From Pseudomonadota bacterium (GTDB lineage Bacteria > Pseudomonadota > Gammaproteobacteria > Burkholderiales > Sulfuriferulaceae), in assembly GCA_021790515.1 (NCBI GenBank), contig JAJYHV010000058.1:1-35231 (forward strand): a stretch of 35,231 bases of DNA. Direction: 5' to 3'. The translations under genes were made by a program, and so were the position numbers. Below are positions 9,342 through 18,635 of the stretch, in pieces. Below the pieces are notes generated by a model. The model saw nothing but the letters and a program-made list of their open reading frames with translations. It ran no database searches and was not told where the DNA came from. Position 1 is the stretch's first letter. Each line of letters begins with the position of its first letter.

Positions 9342-9979
9342 TGACTTTGTTTCTTTTGCGGGTAGTCAGCATTCTCATTGTTACCGCGCCATTGGCGCTG
9401 GCCGGACAACCGGATACCACGAACATCTACAAGTGGCAAGATGCCAACGGTGTCTGGCATTATGGCAACACCCAACCTGCCAACGATGCAGGCTACGCCA
9501 CCACGACCCTCGATAAACACGGACTGGTCGTGCAACAGAAGGCTGCGGCTCCCACTGAAAAAGAACGTGCTGCGTTGGCCGCTCGCGCGCTGGAAGAAAA
9601 AAAGCGTCTGGATGCCCAAATTGCCCAGCAACGTTATGACAATGCCCTGCTCGGAACCTACACCTCTGCCGCAGAAATCGATCTGGCGCGCGACCATAAT
9701 CTGGCACTGATCCAACTGGTCATAAACGGCATTAAAAGCCGTCTGGAACCGTTACTCGCCACTCGCGCCAACATTTTACGCGAATCCGGCAACGGCATCC
9801 CCACCACCGGCGAAAACGCCAGTGATTATCAGGACAATGCGCGGCGCATCAATGCCCTCAACGCGCAACTGGCGCAAAAAAAACAGGAATACGCCGACAC
9901 AAACCTTCGTTACAATCAGGCAAAAATTCGATTTCTTCAATTGACTGGTGGCAGCAACACCACCCCTTTGCCCTACTGA
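9341..9979 (+). CDS. Exported DUF4124 domain protein
   Basis: A protein of 212 residues with a clear signal peptide (cleavage likely after ALA, residue 21). A DUF4124 domain follows, recognised by IYKWQDANGVWHYGN, the usual short beta-hairpin signature. From about residue 65 on the sequence is rich in Ala, Glu, Lys, Arg and Gln and strongly helical (for example EKERAALAARALEEKKR), so a periplasmic coiled coil is likely. DUF4124 proteins have no established biochemical role. It is translationally coupled to pyrE, a pairing that says little about function. It converges on ccoS with a 30-base gap in which I see no convincing terminator. Confidence 0.8.
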   Translation: MTLFLLRVVSILIVTAPLALAGQPDTTNIYKWQDANGVWHYGNTQPANDAGYATTTLDKHGLVVQQKAAAPTEKERAALAARALEEKKRLDAQIAQQRYDNALLGTYTSAAEIDLARDHNLALIQLVINGIKSRLEPLLATRANILRESGNGIPTTGENASDYQDNARRINALNAQLAQKKQEYADTNLRYNQAKIRFLQLTGGSNTTPLPY

Positions 9980-10009
9980 TGCCAACTCTCGCGGCTTTAC
10001 GGGAACAAG

Positions 10010-10213
10010 TCAATTCTTCCCTTGCGTCGGTTTGTCCTTTTTGGCCTGATTTTCCGGCAACATCGGATCATCCTCGTCCATGAGAATGCGTTGCGCAGGA
10101 CCTTCCAAATCTTCAAACTGGCCATTTTTTATCGCCCATAGAATACCCACTACCAGCAGGGTAATAAACACCATGGCCATACTCAGCAGATAAATCAGTG
10201 TAGAAGTGGTCAT
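10010..10213 (-). CDS. ccoS: cbb3 oxidase assembly protein CcoS (FixS)
   Basis: A small protein of 67 residues needed in other bacteria for cofactor insertion into cbb3 oxidase. One N-terminal transmembrane helix (about 5–27) is followed by the family signature IKNGQFEDLEGPAQRILMDED and a polar Lys-rich tail. The ATG at 10213 has AGGAA about seven bases upstream. It is the last gene of the cco locus, 143 bases after ccoI, a gap large enough for its own promoter. A TATACT hexamer on the minus strand (10281–10276) could be a -10 element, but no good -35 accompanies it. Confidence 0.93.
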   Translation of the reverse strand: MTTSTLIYLLSMAMVFITLLVVGILWAIKNGQFEDLEGPAQRILMDEDDPMLPENQAKKDKPTQGKN

Positions 10214-10356
10214 CAGGGTTCCTCTTGAAATTTAAAGTTCGCCCAAATGCAAGACACGAAAAAAATTCGCTGCACAGTATATATTTGATATACAAGTAAT
10301 GAATTTTTACCGAAGCGCCACAATCGGGATGAAATCCGGGTTTTTGGAGGTGCCCG

Positions 10357-12774
10357 CTAACGTAACCTCAAGGCATTCAGCACCACGATAAGAGAACTCA
10401 TCGACATTCCCAGCGCAGCAAGCCAGGGCGAAATATACCCCATGGCCGCGAACGGCAGCGCCAGCAGATTATATACCAGCGCCCACCACAAATTTTGCCG
10501 CATGACCTGCCGCGCAGCCGCCCCTGTTTCCAACGCATCGACAACGTCCGACAAACGACCCGACAACAAAACGATATCACTGGTTTGACTGGTCAACGCA
10601 ATACCGGTTCCCATGGCAAACGAAACCTGTGCGCCAGCCAGCACTGGTGCATCATTCACCCCGTCCCCCACCATCGCCACCACATCGCCTTGTTGCTGTA
10701 TTTCGCGCAAAACAGCCAGCTTATGCGCCGGCGTCTGCGAAAAATAAAATGTATTCACCCCGATCTGAGCGGCCACCGCTGCCACCGCTTTCTCTTCATC
10801 ACCGGACAGCACACTTACCTTGATCTGCTTCTCGGCCAAACGATCCATCGTCTGCTTCGCCTCTGCGCGCAATCCATCCTGCAGCACAAACAGCGCCATG
10901 ACCGACTCCGCATTACGTAACCAAATCAATGTTGCGCCCGGGTGTTTTTCCGCCAACCCATCGGGCGGCAATACTTGTTCATCTCCGGCGAACGGCCGAT
11001 TTCCCAGCCAATACGTTTCTCCCGCCATCGTGCCAGAAATCCCCTTACCTGGTATATTCTGCAATTGGGATACCGGTAGCATGTCTTTCGCTGACACTTG
11101 TTGCAAGAATGCACGCGCCACAGGGTGTTCTGATTGCTGTTCAAGGCTCGCTGCCAACCGTTCACACTGATGTTCAGACGCCGCAGCGTAAGTGATGACC
11201 GCTACCAACCGTGGATAACCCAACGTCAGCGTCCCGGTCTTGTCAAACACGACGTGATTGACTTGCGACAGCGTTTCCAGCGCGTGGCTGCGCGTCACCA
11301 GTATACCCCGCTTGATGAGATGGGAACCTGCCGCCGCCAAAGCTGCGGGTACCGCTAACGACAACGCACAAGGGCATGTTACCACCAACACCGACAACAT
11401 GATTTCAAAGGCTCTGTTTTTATCATGCCACCACCAGAAAGCAAAAACCAGTGCGGCAAATATCAGCAATGCCAACGTAAACCAGCCGGCGACCCTGTCG
11501 GCCAATTGAGCAAGTTGCGGTTTTTCTGCCTGCGCTTTATCCACCAAACGCACAATACCAGCCAGTACGGTCTGTTCGCCCACCTGTTCCACCCGGATAC
11601 GCAACGGACTATCCAGATTCGTGCTGCCCGCAATGACTTTGCTGCCTGGCTCTTTTTCGACCGGACGAGACTCACCGGTCAACAACGCTTCGTTCGCGGA
11701 AGACTGCCCTTCCACCACTTCACCGTCAGCCGCGATGGTTTCACCAGCCTTGACCAGAATATCGTCACCCGTGAGCAATTCCATCACTGGCACAAACTCC
11801 TGTTCGTTCCCCCGGATACGCAACGCCATGGCGGGCTGCAATTTGAGCAGATTTTCTGCCGCCTCGATAGATTTTTCCTGTGCGCCAGTTTCCAGCATCC
11901 GTGTCGCCAGCAAAAACAAGGTGAACATGGCAACGGTATCATAATAAACCTGCCCGCCCCCCATGAAGGTCGCCCACACGCTGCCCAGAAATGCACTCAA
12001 TATCGCCAGCGCCACTGGCACATCCATATTCAAATGACCGCTTCTCAGCCCGCTCCATGCGGCCCGATAAAATGGCAATGCGGCAAATGCGACGACCGGC
12101 AGTGTCAATAACAGGCTAAACCAGCGCAACAGACGTTGCATGTTGATATCGATGCCGTAAAAGCCACCGGCATACAAGGCGACCGCCAACATCATGACCT
12201 GTGCAGCAGCAATGCCTGAAATAGCCAAACGTTGCAGATCTTTTTTATGGCGTTTCTGACGCAATTGATCGGCATTATGTGCGCTATATGGATGCGCATT
12301 ATACCCAAGCAATTGAATTTCATGAAGAATTTTTGAAAGCTGTATTTTGCGTGTATCCCAGGTGACATGGGCACGATGGCTGGAATAATTAACGTTGACA
12401 GCCAGCATGCCATCCAACTGACGTAAATGTCGCTCGTTTAACCAGACACAAGCCGCACAAGTAATGCCATCCAGAATCAACACGGCTTCTTTGGCGTTAT
12501 CTCCAGCCTGAATCACAAAACTGCGCTGAATTTCCGGGTGATCATACAACACCAGCTTTTCCAACGCTTCTGGCACAACATTCGCTCCAGTCGCTGGCAT
12601 GGCAGTACGATTGCGATAATAATCTGCCAAGCCGTTATCGACAATCGCCTGCGCTACTGCTTCACAACCTTTGCAGCACATTGCCTCATCATGGCCGACA
12701 ATGTTGACCTGAAAATGGCTGTCTGGAGGTACCGGCAAACCACAGTGATAACACGGCACGACAGTCTCGCCCAT
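10357..12774 (-). CDS. ccoI: Copper-transporting P1B-type ATPase CcoI (FixI)
   Basis: An inner-membrane ATPase that supplies copper for the CuB centre of cbb3 oxidase in other bacteria. About 805 residues. The N-terminus has a cysteine-rich domain (CYHCGLPVP, then MCCKGC) typical of CcoI, then a heavy-metal-associated domain with GITCAACVW. Eight hydrophobic segments are expected, including VTCPCALSLAVP with the CPC metal site. DKTGTLT carries the phosphorylated aspartate, and MVGDGVNDAPVL is the hinge motif. The ATG at 12774 is preferred over a TTG at 12795; neither has a clear Shine-Dalgarno. It is separated from ccoH by 115 bases containing repeat copy D, so it may not be cotranscribed simply. 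Confidence 0.92.
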   Translation of the reverse strand: MGETVVPCYHCGLPVPPDSHFQVNIVGHDEAMCCKGCEAVAQAIVDNGLADYYRNRTAMPATGANVVPEALEKLVLYDHPEIQRSFVIQAGDNAKEAVLILDGITCAACVWLNERHLRQLDGMLAVNVNYSSHRAHVTWDTRKIQLSKILHEIQLLGYNAHPYSAHNADQLRQKRHKKDLQRLAISGIAAAQVMMLAVALYAGGFYGIDINMQRLLRWFSLLLTLPVVAFAALPFYRAAWSGLRSGHLNMDVPVALAILSAFLGSVWATFMGGGQVYYDTVAMFTLFLLATRMLETGAQEKSIEAAENLLKLQPAMALRIRGNEQEFVPVMELLTGDDILVKAGETIAADGEVVEGQSSANEALLTGESRPVEKEPGSKVIAGSTNLDSPLRIRVEQVGEQTVLAGIVRLVDKAQAEKPQLAQLADRVAGWFTLALLIFAALVFAFWWWHDKNRAFEIMLSVLVVTCPCALSLAVPAALAAAGSHLIKRGILVTRSHALETLSQVNHVVFDKTGTLTLGYPRLVAVITYAAASEHQCERLAASLEQQSEHPVARAFLQQVSAKDMLPVSQLQNIPGKGISGTMAGETYWLGNRPFAGDEQVLPPDGLAEKHPGATLIWLRNAESVMALFVLQDGLRAEAKQTMDRLAEKQIKVSVLSGDEEKAVAAVAAQIGVNTFYFSQTPAHKLAVLREIQQQGDVVAMVGDGVNDAPVLAGAQVSFAMGTGIALTSQTSDIVLLSGRLSDVVDALETGAAARQVMRQNLWWALVYNLLALPFAAMGYISPWLAALGMSMSSLIVVLNALRLR

Positions 12775-12808
12775 TGCAGGATTCAAGACCAACAAACGAG
12801 TTTTTTAA

Positions 12809-12871
12809 GGAAGCGCTGATTCATTCCTCGACGAGCAAAACATGCCTGGCAGGAATGAATCAGCGGTCTCC
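12809..12871. repeat. Palindromic intergenic repeat, copy D (hairpin between ccoH and ccoI)
   Basis: Left arm GGAAGCGCTGATTCATTCC (12809–12827) and right arm GGAATGAATCAGCGGTCTCC (12852–12871) form a perfect 14-base-pair stem (12814–12827 with 12852–12865) around a 24-base loop. The loop includes GCAAAACATGC, also present in copy C. On the minus strand the left arm is followed by TTAAAAAA rather than a T-run, so it is not a classic terminator for ccoH, although the hairpin could affect mRNA stability between the two genes. Confidence 0.85.
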
Positions 12872-12889
12872 CGACAACTCTACATCCCA

Positions 12890-13681
12890 TCATGAAGTAG
12901 CCACCTTCACATCGTGATCGACCTGCACCTGCTTGCCTTCAATCAGAATGATCGTCCGCAAGATCCAGTTGCCGCCCGCCTGAAGATGCAGATCACCCCG
13001 ATACTCACCGTCTGCCTGTTGTGTTAAATATTGTATCGGCGTTGGCTGCTGGGTATCCGAGCGTAAAAACTCCACGCCGACCTTGGCACCGTTCACCGGC
13101 ATTCCCTGTGGGTCAAGTACCAACACACGCAGCGAATTATGCGCTGTCGGTAAAACACTTAAATCGTTCACTCCATCAATTTCGATTTTCCATCCCAGTT
13201 TACGCATTTCATCTTGCGCCTTGAGCGCCCGACTCTCCGCGCTGGCTGCCTCCTCACCGTGCCGTGTGACTCCGGTAAATCCGGTATACACCACATTTTT
13301 GTCGGCATTAGGCAAGAACCATGCAGCGACTTCCGGCGGCACTCCATTCGTGGATATGCTGACGAAAGCCCCATCCACAATAAAAAGAATCAAAAAGAAC
13401 ACAATCATGATCTTGATGGTCCAGTGGATACCACTGCCGTCAGATTTTTTACGCGCGCCAATGACAAGCGTTAACACCGTAGCCGTCGACAAAAACAATG
13501 CCAGATGTATCGACAAGATATCGAGCGTCATGGCATGAAACAGACTATAACCCAAGAAAACAAAACTGGGCACGGCACCCGAAACCACGCCGCGCCAGTA
13601 ATTGCTCACTCCCATCCTGCCAAGGGAAAAATGCAATACCAGCACCGCAATGATGCCGCCAAACAATGTTATCGCCGTCAT
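12890..13681 (-). CDS. ccoH: CcoH/FixH-like protein with extended membrane N-terminus
   Basis: A protein of 263 residues following ccoG with an ATGA overlap, the usual place of ccoH. The C-terminal half (about 85–263) fits FixH: one membrane helix (88–108), a periplasmic linker, then a beta-sandwich with VLVLDPQGMPVNGAKVGVEF and DGEYRGDLHLQAGGNW, resembling FixH/YtkA domains. The first 80 residues add three further hydrophobic segments (about 2–20, 29–51, 53–75) not found in ordinary CcoH of about 160–190 residues. This could be a fusion of a small membrane protein to CcoH. CcoH stabilises CcoP/CcoQ in the oxidase complex in other bacteria. The reading of the N-terminal part as an extra domain is inference from hydrophobicity. 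Confidence 0.72.
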   Translation of the reverse strand: MTAITLFGGIIAVLVLHFSLGRMGVSNYWRGVVSGAVPSFVFLGYSLFHAMTLDILSIHLALFLSTATVLTLVIGARKKSDGSGIHWTIKIMIVFFLILFIVDGAFVSISTNGVPPEVAAWFLPNADKNVVYTGFTGVTRHGEEAASAESRALKAQDEMRKLGWKIEIDGVNDLSVLPTAHNSLRVLVLDPQGMPVNGAKVGVEFLRSDTQQPTPIQYLTQQADGEYRGDLHLQAGGNWILRTIILIEGKQVQVDHDVKVATS

Positions 13682-15108
13682 ATTCCTGAGCTTTCACTAA
13701 AAAAATTCATGGGGACTTCAACACGATCTTTATCGTTTGCCAGTGATTGAATCACAAACTCAAAGCTCTTGTATTGCTTGATCTGGTCGGGCTTAAGTTC
13801 AACGCCGACGTCGACAATGATACTGTGCCCGCTGTGTACCAACGCATCCTGCATCAAACCAAGATTCAGCGCGCCGGGTGGCAAACCTTCCGCACTAATA
13901 TGAAATCTGACGCTTTCATCTGCCTGATTGGTCAGGCGAATTTCATACCGATCACGAATATCGCCGTTAGACATCGTGACATACAGTGGTTGCCGAATCT
14001 GTTCCACGCTACATTCGAAATCTTTTTCGTTGGCAATATCCACGATCAAGCCGGTGGTCATGACAACCAATGCAGCAAAATAACCCAGCACCTTCAACCG
14101 CTTCCAATGTAAATGCGGCGCCTTGGGTGCCGCTGATTCGGCATTCAATTCCGAATCATACCGTATCAAACCTTGCGGGAAGCCTACAGACTTCATGACT
14201 TCGTTACAACCATCGATACACAAACCGCAAGATATGCAACGATATTGCAGTCCCTCCCGAATATCAATTCCCACTGGACATACCTGCACACAAATACTGC
14301 AATCGATACAATCACCATACCCTTGTTCTTGCCGTTTTTCGCGCTGTTTCAATTCGCCTTTCATGCCGATTCGGCCATTCTTGCCTTCGCCACGACGATA
14401 TTCATACGTCACGGCCAAGGTTTCAGGCTCATACATCACACTCTGAAAGCGTCCATAAGGGCAAACATAAGCACATATTTGCTCACGCATGAACCCGGCC
14501 GCAATCAACGTTGAAAATGTCAACCCAAACACAGTAATATACGCAGCACTGGCCGCATCTCCGGTAAAGAATCTGTGCAGCAAATCCGGGGCATAACCAT
14601 AGTACAAAACGAACGTCATCCCGGTCCAGAACGATATCAACAACCAGATGGCATACGTTCCACCGACTTTGACCAGTTTTTCACCGTTCCACGCCTGCTT
14701 CTGAAGTTTCATCCGCACCGATCGCTCACCCTGCATCCAGCGCTCGACAAACATGAACGCATCTGTCCACAGGGTCTGAAAACAAAAATAACCACAAAAA
14801 GCGCGCCCGAGCAATGTCGTTATAAAAAACAGGAATACCGCTGCAATAAACAACAAAAATGCAAGCCAAAAGACGTCTTGTGGGTAGACAATCAAATTGA
14901 AAATATAAAATTTGCGTTGCGTCACATCGAATGCAACCGCTTGTGGAATTCCGTGCGCCCGATGCCAAGGCACCCATGGCAACAGAAAAAAGACAGCGAA
15001 ACCCAACAACAAAACAGTTGTTTTGAATCGTCGAAACTTGCCCTTTACCGAACGGGTAATAATGGGAATGCGCTTTTGATACAATTCCAGAGAATCCTGA
15101 CTTTCCAC
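13678..15108 (-). CDS. ccoG: Cytochrome oxidase accessory protein CcoG (FixG)
   Basis: A membrane-bound polyferredoxin-like protein of about 476 residues, required for cbb3 assembly and reported to reduce copper in other bacteria. N-terminal segment LYQKRIPIITRSVKGKFRR, several transmembrane helices with GRAFCGYFCFQTLWTD, then two 4Fe–4S motifs (CIDCSICVQVCP and CISCGLCIDGC), a late helix and a C-terminal Ig-like domain. A GTG at 15108 preceded by GGAG eight bases upstream is the likely start. The frame also opens upstream at a TTG (15135), but that lies in the T-run of the ccoP terminator and encodes MFFYFGAC, so I reject it. It overlaps ccoH by four bases. Confidence 0.93.
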   Translation of the reverse strand: MESQDSLELYQKRIPIITRSVKGKFRRFKTTVLLLGFAVFFLLPWVPWHRAHGIPQAVAFDVTQRKFYIFNLIVYPQDVFWLAFLLFIAAVFLFFITTLLGRAFCGYFCFQTLWTDAFMFVERWMQGERSVRMKLQKQAWNGEKLVKVGGTYAIWLLISFWTGMTFVLYYGYAPDLLHRFFTGDAASAAYITVFGLTFSTLIAAGFMREQICAYVCPYGRFQSVMYEPETLAVTYEYRRGEGKNGRIGMKGELKQREKRQEQGYGDCIDCSICVQVCPVGIDIREGLQYRCISCGLCIDGCNEVMKSVGFPQGLIRYDSELNAESAAPKAPHLHWKRLKVLGYFAALVVMTTGLIVDIANEKDFECSVEQIRQPLYVTMSNGDIRDRYEIRLTNQADESVRFHISAEGLPPGALNLGLMQDALVHSGHSIIVDVGVELKPDQIKQYKSFEFVIQSLANDKDRVEVPMNFFSESSGI

Positions 15109-15120
15109 TTGGCATGCTCC

Positions 15121-15155
15121 AAAATAAAAAAACAAACCCCCGCCATCAGCGGGGG
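15121..15155 (-). terminator. Rho-independent terminator after ccoNOQP
   Basis: Read on the minus strand, the stem CCCCCGC/GCGGGGG (15155–15149 with 15143–15137) has a 5-base loop TGATG, followed by TTTGTTTTTTTATTTT. This is a textbook intrinsic terminator 68 bases after the ccoP stop. It separates the oxidase structural genes from the assembly genes ccoG–ccoH and probably attenuates rather than abolishes read-through, because ccoG begins only about 30 bases later. Confidence 0.9.
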
Positions 15156-15222
15156 TAATTATGCTATATCCTTATTATCATCATATTCCAGAACATATTT
15201 CCATAACACATTCAAACCCGCG

Positions 15223-16140
15223 TTACTGACCACCACCCAGATCGTGTACATATACCGTCAACAATTTGATTTGGTCTGCCGACAAACGACCACCCCAAGT
15301 TGGCATGACCCCTTTATGCAGGCCATTGGTAATGACATGTTTGATGGCATCTTCCTTGTCGGCGACCGTCTTCGCAGCCGGTACATTTGCCCACAACCAG
15401 ATATTGTCGGTCAAATTGGCAGACCCGATCACTGTACGACCTTTGGCATTTGCCCCGTGGCAATAATAACACGCAGCGGTTTCCGAGTGAAACAGCGCAT
15501 CGCCTGCTTTGGCGCTTTCCGGATTCACCGGTACTTTGGTGAAACTCAGGACGTAATCCGCCAGTTCAGTCATTTGCTGATCATTCAACACCCCCCTGAA
15601 TGGTGGCATGTAGCCATGCCGCCCCAGCGTAATGGTTTGCTGGATTTGATCGAAATGCCCGCCATACAGCCAGTCATCGTCAGTCAGATTTGGCGCAAAG
15701 CCCATCTTGCCAACACCACCCTGTTGATGACAGGCCGCGCAGTTGTCAGAAAACAGGGATTTACCTGCCGAAATGACAAAACTGTTCAGATCCGGATCCT
15801 TGGCAATCTGCTCAGGCGTCATGCTGCCGATTTTGTCATAATAAGGTTTCTGTTTCGCCACGGCAGCGTTGGTTTCTTCCATCAACAACGCTCGCGAATT
15901 CCAGTGCACCGTTTTGGTCACCCCCTTGTCATTGGTATATCTAATCGTGGCAAAGCCTTTGGTATACGTCCCCGCGATAGGCCATGCCGGATACAAAAAC
16001 CAATAACCAATGGCAAAAATCACCGTCAGATAAAAACCGATCAGCCACCAGTTGGGCAATGGATTATTATATTCCTGCAAATCACCATCCCACACATGCC
16101 CGGTTGTCTGCGGCTGCTGCTGCTGTTTTTGCATGCTCAT
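15223..16140 (-). CDS. ccoP: cbb3 cytochrome c oxidase subunit III, dihaem CcoP
   Basis: Membrane-anchored dihaem c subunit that passes electrons to CcoO/CcoN. 305 residues. The Gln-rich start is followed by VWDGDLQEYNNPLPNWW, the family signature. One membrane helix (about 32–52) precedes two cytochrome c domains: CAACH with downstream MPPF, and CYYCH with downstream MPTWGG giving the axial methionines. The ATG at 16140 overlaps the ccoQ stop as ATGA; an ATG two codons on (16134) is also possible. It is the last gene before the strong terminator near 15140. Confidence 0.95.
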   Translation of the reverse strand: MSMQKQQQQPQTTGHVWDGDLQEYNNPLPNWWLIGFYLTVIFAIGYWFLYPAWPIAGTYTKGFATIRYTNDKGVTKTVHWNSRALLMEETNAAVAKQKPYYDKIGSMTPEQIAKDPDLNSFVISAGKSLFSDNCAACHQQGGVGKMGFAPNLTDDDWLYGGHFDQIQQTITLGRHGYMPPFRGVLNDQQMTELADYVLSFTKVPVNPESAKAGDALFHSETAACYYCHGANAKGRTVIGSANLTDNIWLWANVPAAKTVADKEDAIKHVITNGLHKGVMPTWGGRLSADQIKLLTVYVHDLGGGQ

Positions 16141-16322
16141 TTCTCATTTTCCTTTATCGATTCGTCGTCCAGAAATGGAATGTTTTTGTTGTTTTCCAAG
16201 CGTTCGCCCCGCTTTCTGTCGCCATATACATAAAAAACAATCGCGACAAACGTCACAAACATGATCACCAGCGCCAACGGCTTTGTGTGATTAAATGAAG
16301 AGAACCAATAAATCCATCCCAT
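16137..16322 (-). CDS. ccoQ: cbb3 oxidase subunit CcoQ
   Basis: A protein of 61 residues with a single transmembrane helix (about 16–35, LALVIMFVTFVAIVFYVYG) and a charged C-terminus. It is placed between ccoO and ccoP as in other cbb3 operons. CcoQ stabilises the core complex in some species and is dispensable in others. Sequence conservation of this subunit is weak, so identification rests on size, topology and position. The ATG at 16322 has AGGTGAT about nine bases upstream. It overlaps ccoP by four bases. Confidence 0.88.
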   Translation of the reverse strand: MGWIYWFSSFNHTKPLALVIMFVTFVAIVFYVYGDRKRGERLENNKNIPFLDDESIKENEK

Positions 16323-16338
16323 TTCCGGTCATCACCTA

Positions 16339-17076
16339 TCAGCGATATTTGACAAACGCATCATCGTCATACTTGCTGAAATCGACCATGGTGCCCAGAA
16401 CCTGCAAATAGGCTACCAAGGCATCCATTTCAGAGATGCCGCTGCGATCACCGTCGTAATTGTTTTCTTGCGCCTGCGCAATCAGATTCTGTCTGGCATG
16501 CGTAATATCCAGCATCTTGGCAGTCGCTGCGCCAAACTTCTTCACGTTGGCGTCATATTCCGCCTTATTGAGCGAATAAGGCACACCGGCCAAGCGCAAC
16601 GCCTTCATGCGATCCTGGATATCAGAATAATCCAGCTGGTTTGTCAGCAACCAGGGGAAATTAGGCATCACTGATTGCGGCACCAGCGAACGAGGCGCCA
16701 CCAAATGTTGCACCATCCATTCGTTGGAATATTTTTTACCGACACGCGCCAGATCGGGACCGGTACGCTTGGAACCCCACTGGAACGGATGATCATACTG
16801 TGATTCGGCAGCCAGCGAATAATGGCCATAACGCAATGCTTCATCCCGAAACGGGCGAATCATCTGCGAATGGCACAAGTAACAACCTTCGCGCTGATAG
16901 ATGTCACGGCCACGCAACTCCAATGGCGTATAAGGGCGCACGCCATCGACTTTTTCCACCGTGCCCTTGATGAAAAACAAAGGGGCAATCTCCACCAGAC
17001 CACCAATACTGATCGCCAGCATGGTTGCCACCGTCAGCAAGCCAATATTGGTTTCCAGCCACTCATGCTTGAACAT
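16339..17076 (-). CDS. ccoO: cbb3 cytochrome c oxidase subunit II, monohaem CcoO
   Basis: Monohaem cytochrome c subunit of 245 residues. One N-terminal membrane anchor (about 12–35) is followed by [23 protein letters not shown] with the haem-binding [25 protein letters not shown] and [16 protein letters not shown], the conserved CcoO region, contain candidate axial methionines. The ATG at 17076 has GGAGA seven bases upstream. It lies 26 bases after ccoN and 16 bases before ccoQ, consistent with one ccoNOQP message. Confidence 0.96.
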   Translation of the reverse strand: MFKHEWLETNIGLLTVATMLAISIGGLVEIAPLFFIKGTVEKVDGVRPYTPLELRGRDIYQREGCYLCHSQMIRPFRDEALRYGHYSLAAESQYDHPFQWGSKRTGPDLARVGKKYSNEWMVQHLVAPRSLVPQSVMPNFPWLLTNQLDYSDIQDRMKALRLAGVPYSLNKAEYDANVKKFGAATAKMLDITHARQNLIAQAQENNYDGDRSGISEMDALVAYLQVLGTMVDFSKYDDDAFVKYR

Positions 17077-17102
17077 GCTTTTTCTCCTTATTACTCGGCA
17101 AA

Positions 17103-18554
17103 TTACGCATTAACCATCGACAATTTGGCCGCAGTAGCCTTGGCCGACTCGGTACTACCCTGACGAATGGTCATCATCACATTAATCGCCATCAGGATCA
17201 TGCCGGACAGGAAGAACATGCCGCCAAATGCCCGCATCTCATACAATGGATGCATGGCAGCCACTGACTCGACGAACGAATATTGCAAATTGCCGAACTG
17301 ATCAAACGCACGCCACATCAAGCCCTGCGTGATACCAGATATCCACATCGCGGTGATGTACATCAACACACCGATGGTAGCAAGCCAGAAATGAACCCCG
17401 ACCAGCTTTTCGCTCCACAACTTGGTGCCCCACAAACGCGGAATCATGTGGTACAAAGAACCGAAGCTGATCATGGCAACCCAACCCAAAGCACCGGAGT
17501 GCACGTGGCCAACAGTCCAGTCGGTGTAGTGCGACAGGGCATTGACATCCTTGAGCGCCATCAACGGACCTTCGAAGGTCGCCATGCCATAAAAGGACAA
17601 CGCCACAATCATGAAACGCATGACAGGGTCTGTGCGCAATTTGTCCCAGGCACCTGACAGCGTCATGATGCCGTTGATCATCCCGCCCCAGGAAGGCAAC
17701 AACAGCATGATGGAAAACGTTGCCGCCAGCGTAGATGTCCAGTCAGGCAAAGCGGTCCAGTGCAGATGGTGCGCACCAACCCACATATACAGGAAAGACA
17801 GCGCCCAAAAGTGTACGATGGACAAACGATAAGAGTAAATGGGACGTCCGGCCTGCTTGGGCACAAAGTAATACATCATGCCGAGGAACGCTGCCGTCAG
17901 GAAAAAGCCCACGGCATTATGCCCATACCACCACTGCGTCATGGCATCCTGCGTACCGGAAAACAGGCTGTAGGATTTCATGTGGAACAGGCTGACAGGA
18001 ATCGCCAGATTGTTGAACGTGTGCAGCAGCGCAGTCGCCAGAATGAACGACATGAAGAACCAGTTCGCCACATAGATGTGTGGTTGTTTGCGGCGCATGA
18101 TGGTGCCCACGAAAACAGCCAGATAAGACACCCACACTATCTCGATCAGAATATCGATAGGCCATTCCATTTCTGCGTATTCACGCGACTGGGTATGACC
18201 GAGCATGTAGCTGATGTCGCCCATGATGATGGCAGCCTGCCAACCCCAAAAGGTAAAACTGGCCAGAAAATCGCTGACCAATCGCGCCTGACAGGTGCGC
18301 TGCACGATATAGTAAGACGTCGCAAACAGCGCGCTGCCGCCAAATCCGAAAATCACACTGGACGTGTGCGCGGGGCGCAACCGGCCAAAGGTGATGTATG
18401 GAATGTCCATATTCATAAATGGCCAGGCAAGTTCCGAGGCGATATACACCCCGATGGACATGCCCAACAGACCCCAGATGATGGTCATAAAAGCGAATTT
18501 CTTCACCACCTCAAAATTGTACTGCTCATTACTGCCCATTTCCGTAGCGGTCAC
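17103..18554 (-). CDS. ccoN: cbb3 cytochrome c oxidase catalytic subunit CcoN
   Basis: Catalytic haem–copper subunit that reduces O2 to water with high affinity and pumps protons. 483 residues with about twelve membrane helices. Candidate ligands by homology: the histidine in [13 protein letters not shown] and one in GHVHSG for low-spin haem b, the other in GHVHSG for haem b3, and YGHNAVGFF plus VGAHHLHW for CuB. The tyrosine in [10 protein letters not shown] is the likely cross-linked residue. The start is GTG at 18554, because AGGAGG lies five bases upstream; an ATG five codons later has no such site. It is the first gene of ccoNOQP. Confidence 0.97.
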   Translation of the reverse strand: MTATEMGSNEQYNFEVVKKFAFMTIIWGLLGMSIGVYIASELAWPFMNMDIPYITFGRLRPAHTSSVIFGFGGSALFATSYYIVQRTCQARLVSDFLASFTFWGWQAAIIMGDISYMLGHTQSREYAEMEWPIDILIEIVWVSYLAVFVGTIMRRKQPHIYVANWFFMSFILATALLHTFNNLAIPVSLFHMKSYSLFSGTQDAMTQWWYGHNAVGFFLTAAFLGMMYYFVPKQAGRPIYSYRLSIVHFWALSFLYMWVGAHHLHWTALPDWTSTLAATFSIMLLLPSWGGMINGIMTLSGAWDKLRTDPVMRFMIVALSFYGMATFEGPLMALKDVNALSHYTDWTVGHVHSGALGWVAMISFGSLYHMIPRLWGTKLWSEKLVGVHFWLATIGVLMYITAMWISGITQGLMWRAFDQFGNLQYSFVESVAAMHPLYEMRAFGGMFFLSGMILMAINVMMTIRQGSTESAKATAAKLSMVNA

Positions 18555-18635
18555 GTGAGCCTCCTGTTGCCAAATAAAATCGCTAAATCAAACCAGTAAA
18601 ACCGATAACTGAAACTTAAAATACTGCTACCCCTC

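Noticed and set aside
10281-10300. A TTGTATATCAA dyad upstream of ccoS as a possible FNR site
   Set aside because: The half-sites and their spacing do not fit the FNR consensus; the region is simply AT-rich and may be a promoter.
12809-12871. Repeat copy D as a Rho-independent terminator for ccoH
   Set aside because: On the minus strand the hairpin is followed by an A-run rather than a T-run, and the 24-base loop is too large for a typical terminator.
14575-16233. A 552-codon open frame on the plus strand opposite ccoP and ccoG
   Set aside because: It is antisense to two certain genes and crosses the terminator, has no family motif, and is rich in His, Arg, Gln and Pro as expected for a shadow frame.
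17760-18599. A 279-codon plus-strand frame opposite ccoN
   Set aside because: Antisense to ccoN, with no motif and no ribosome-binding site; it ends in the ccoN leader.
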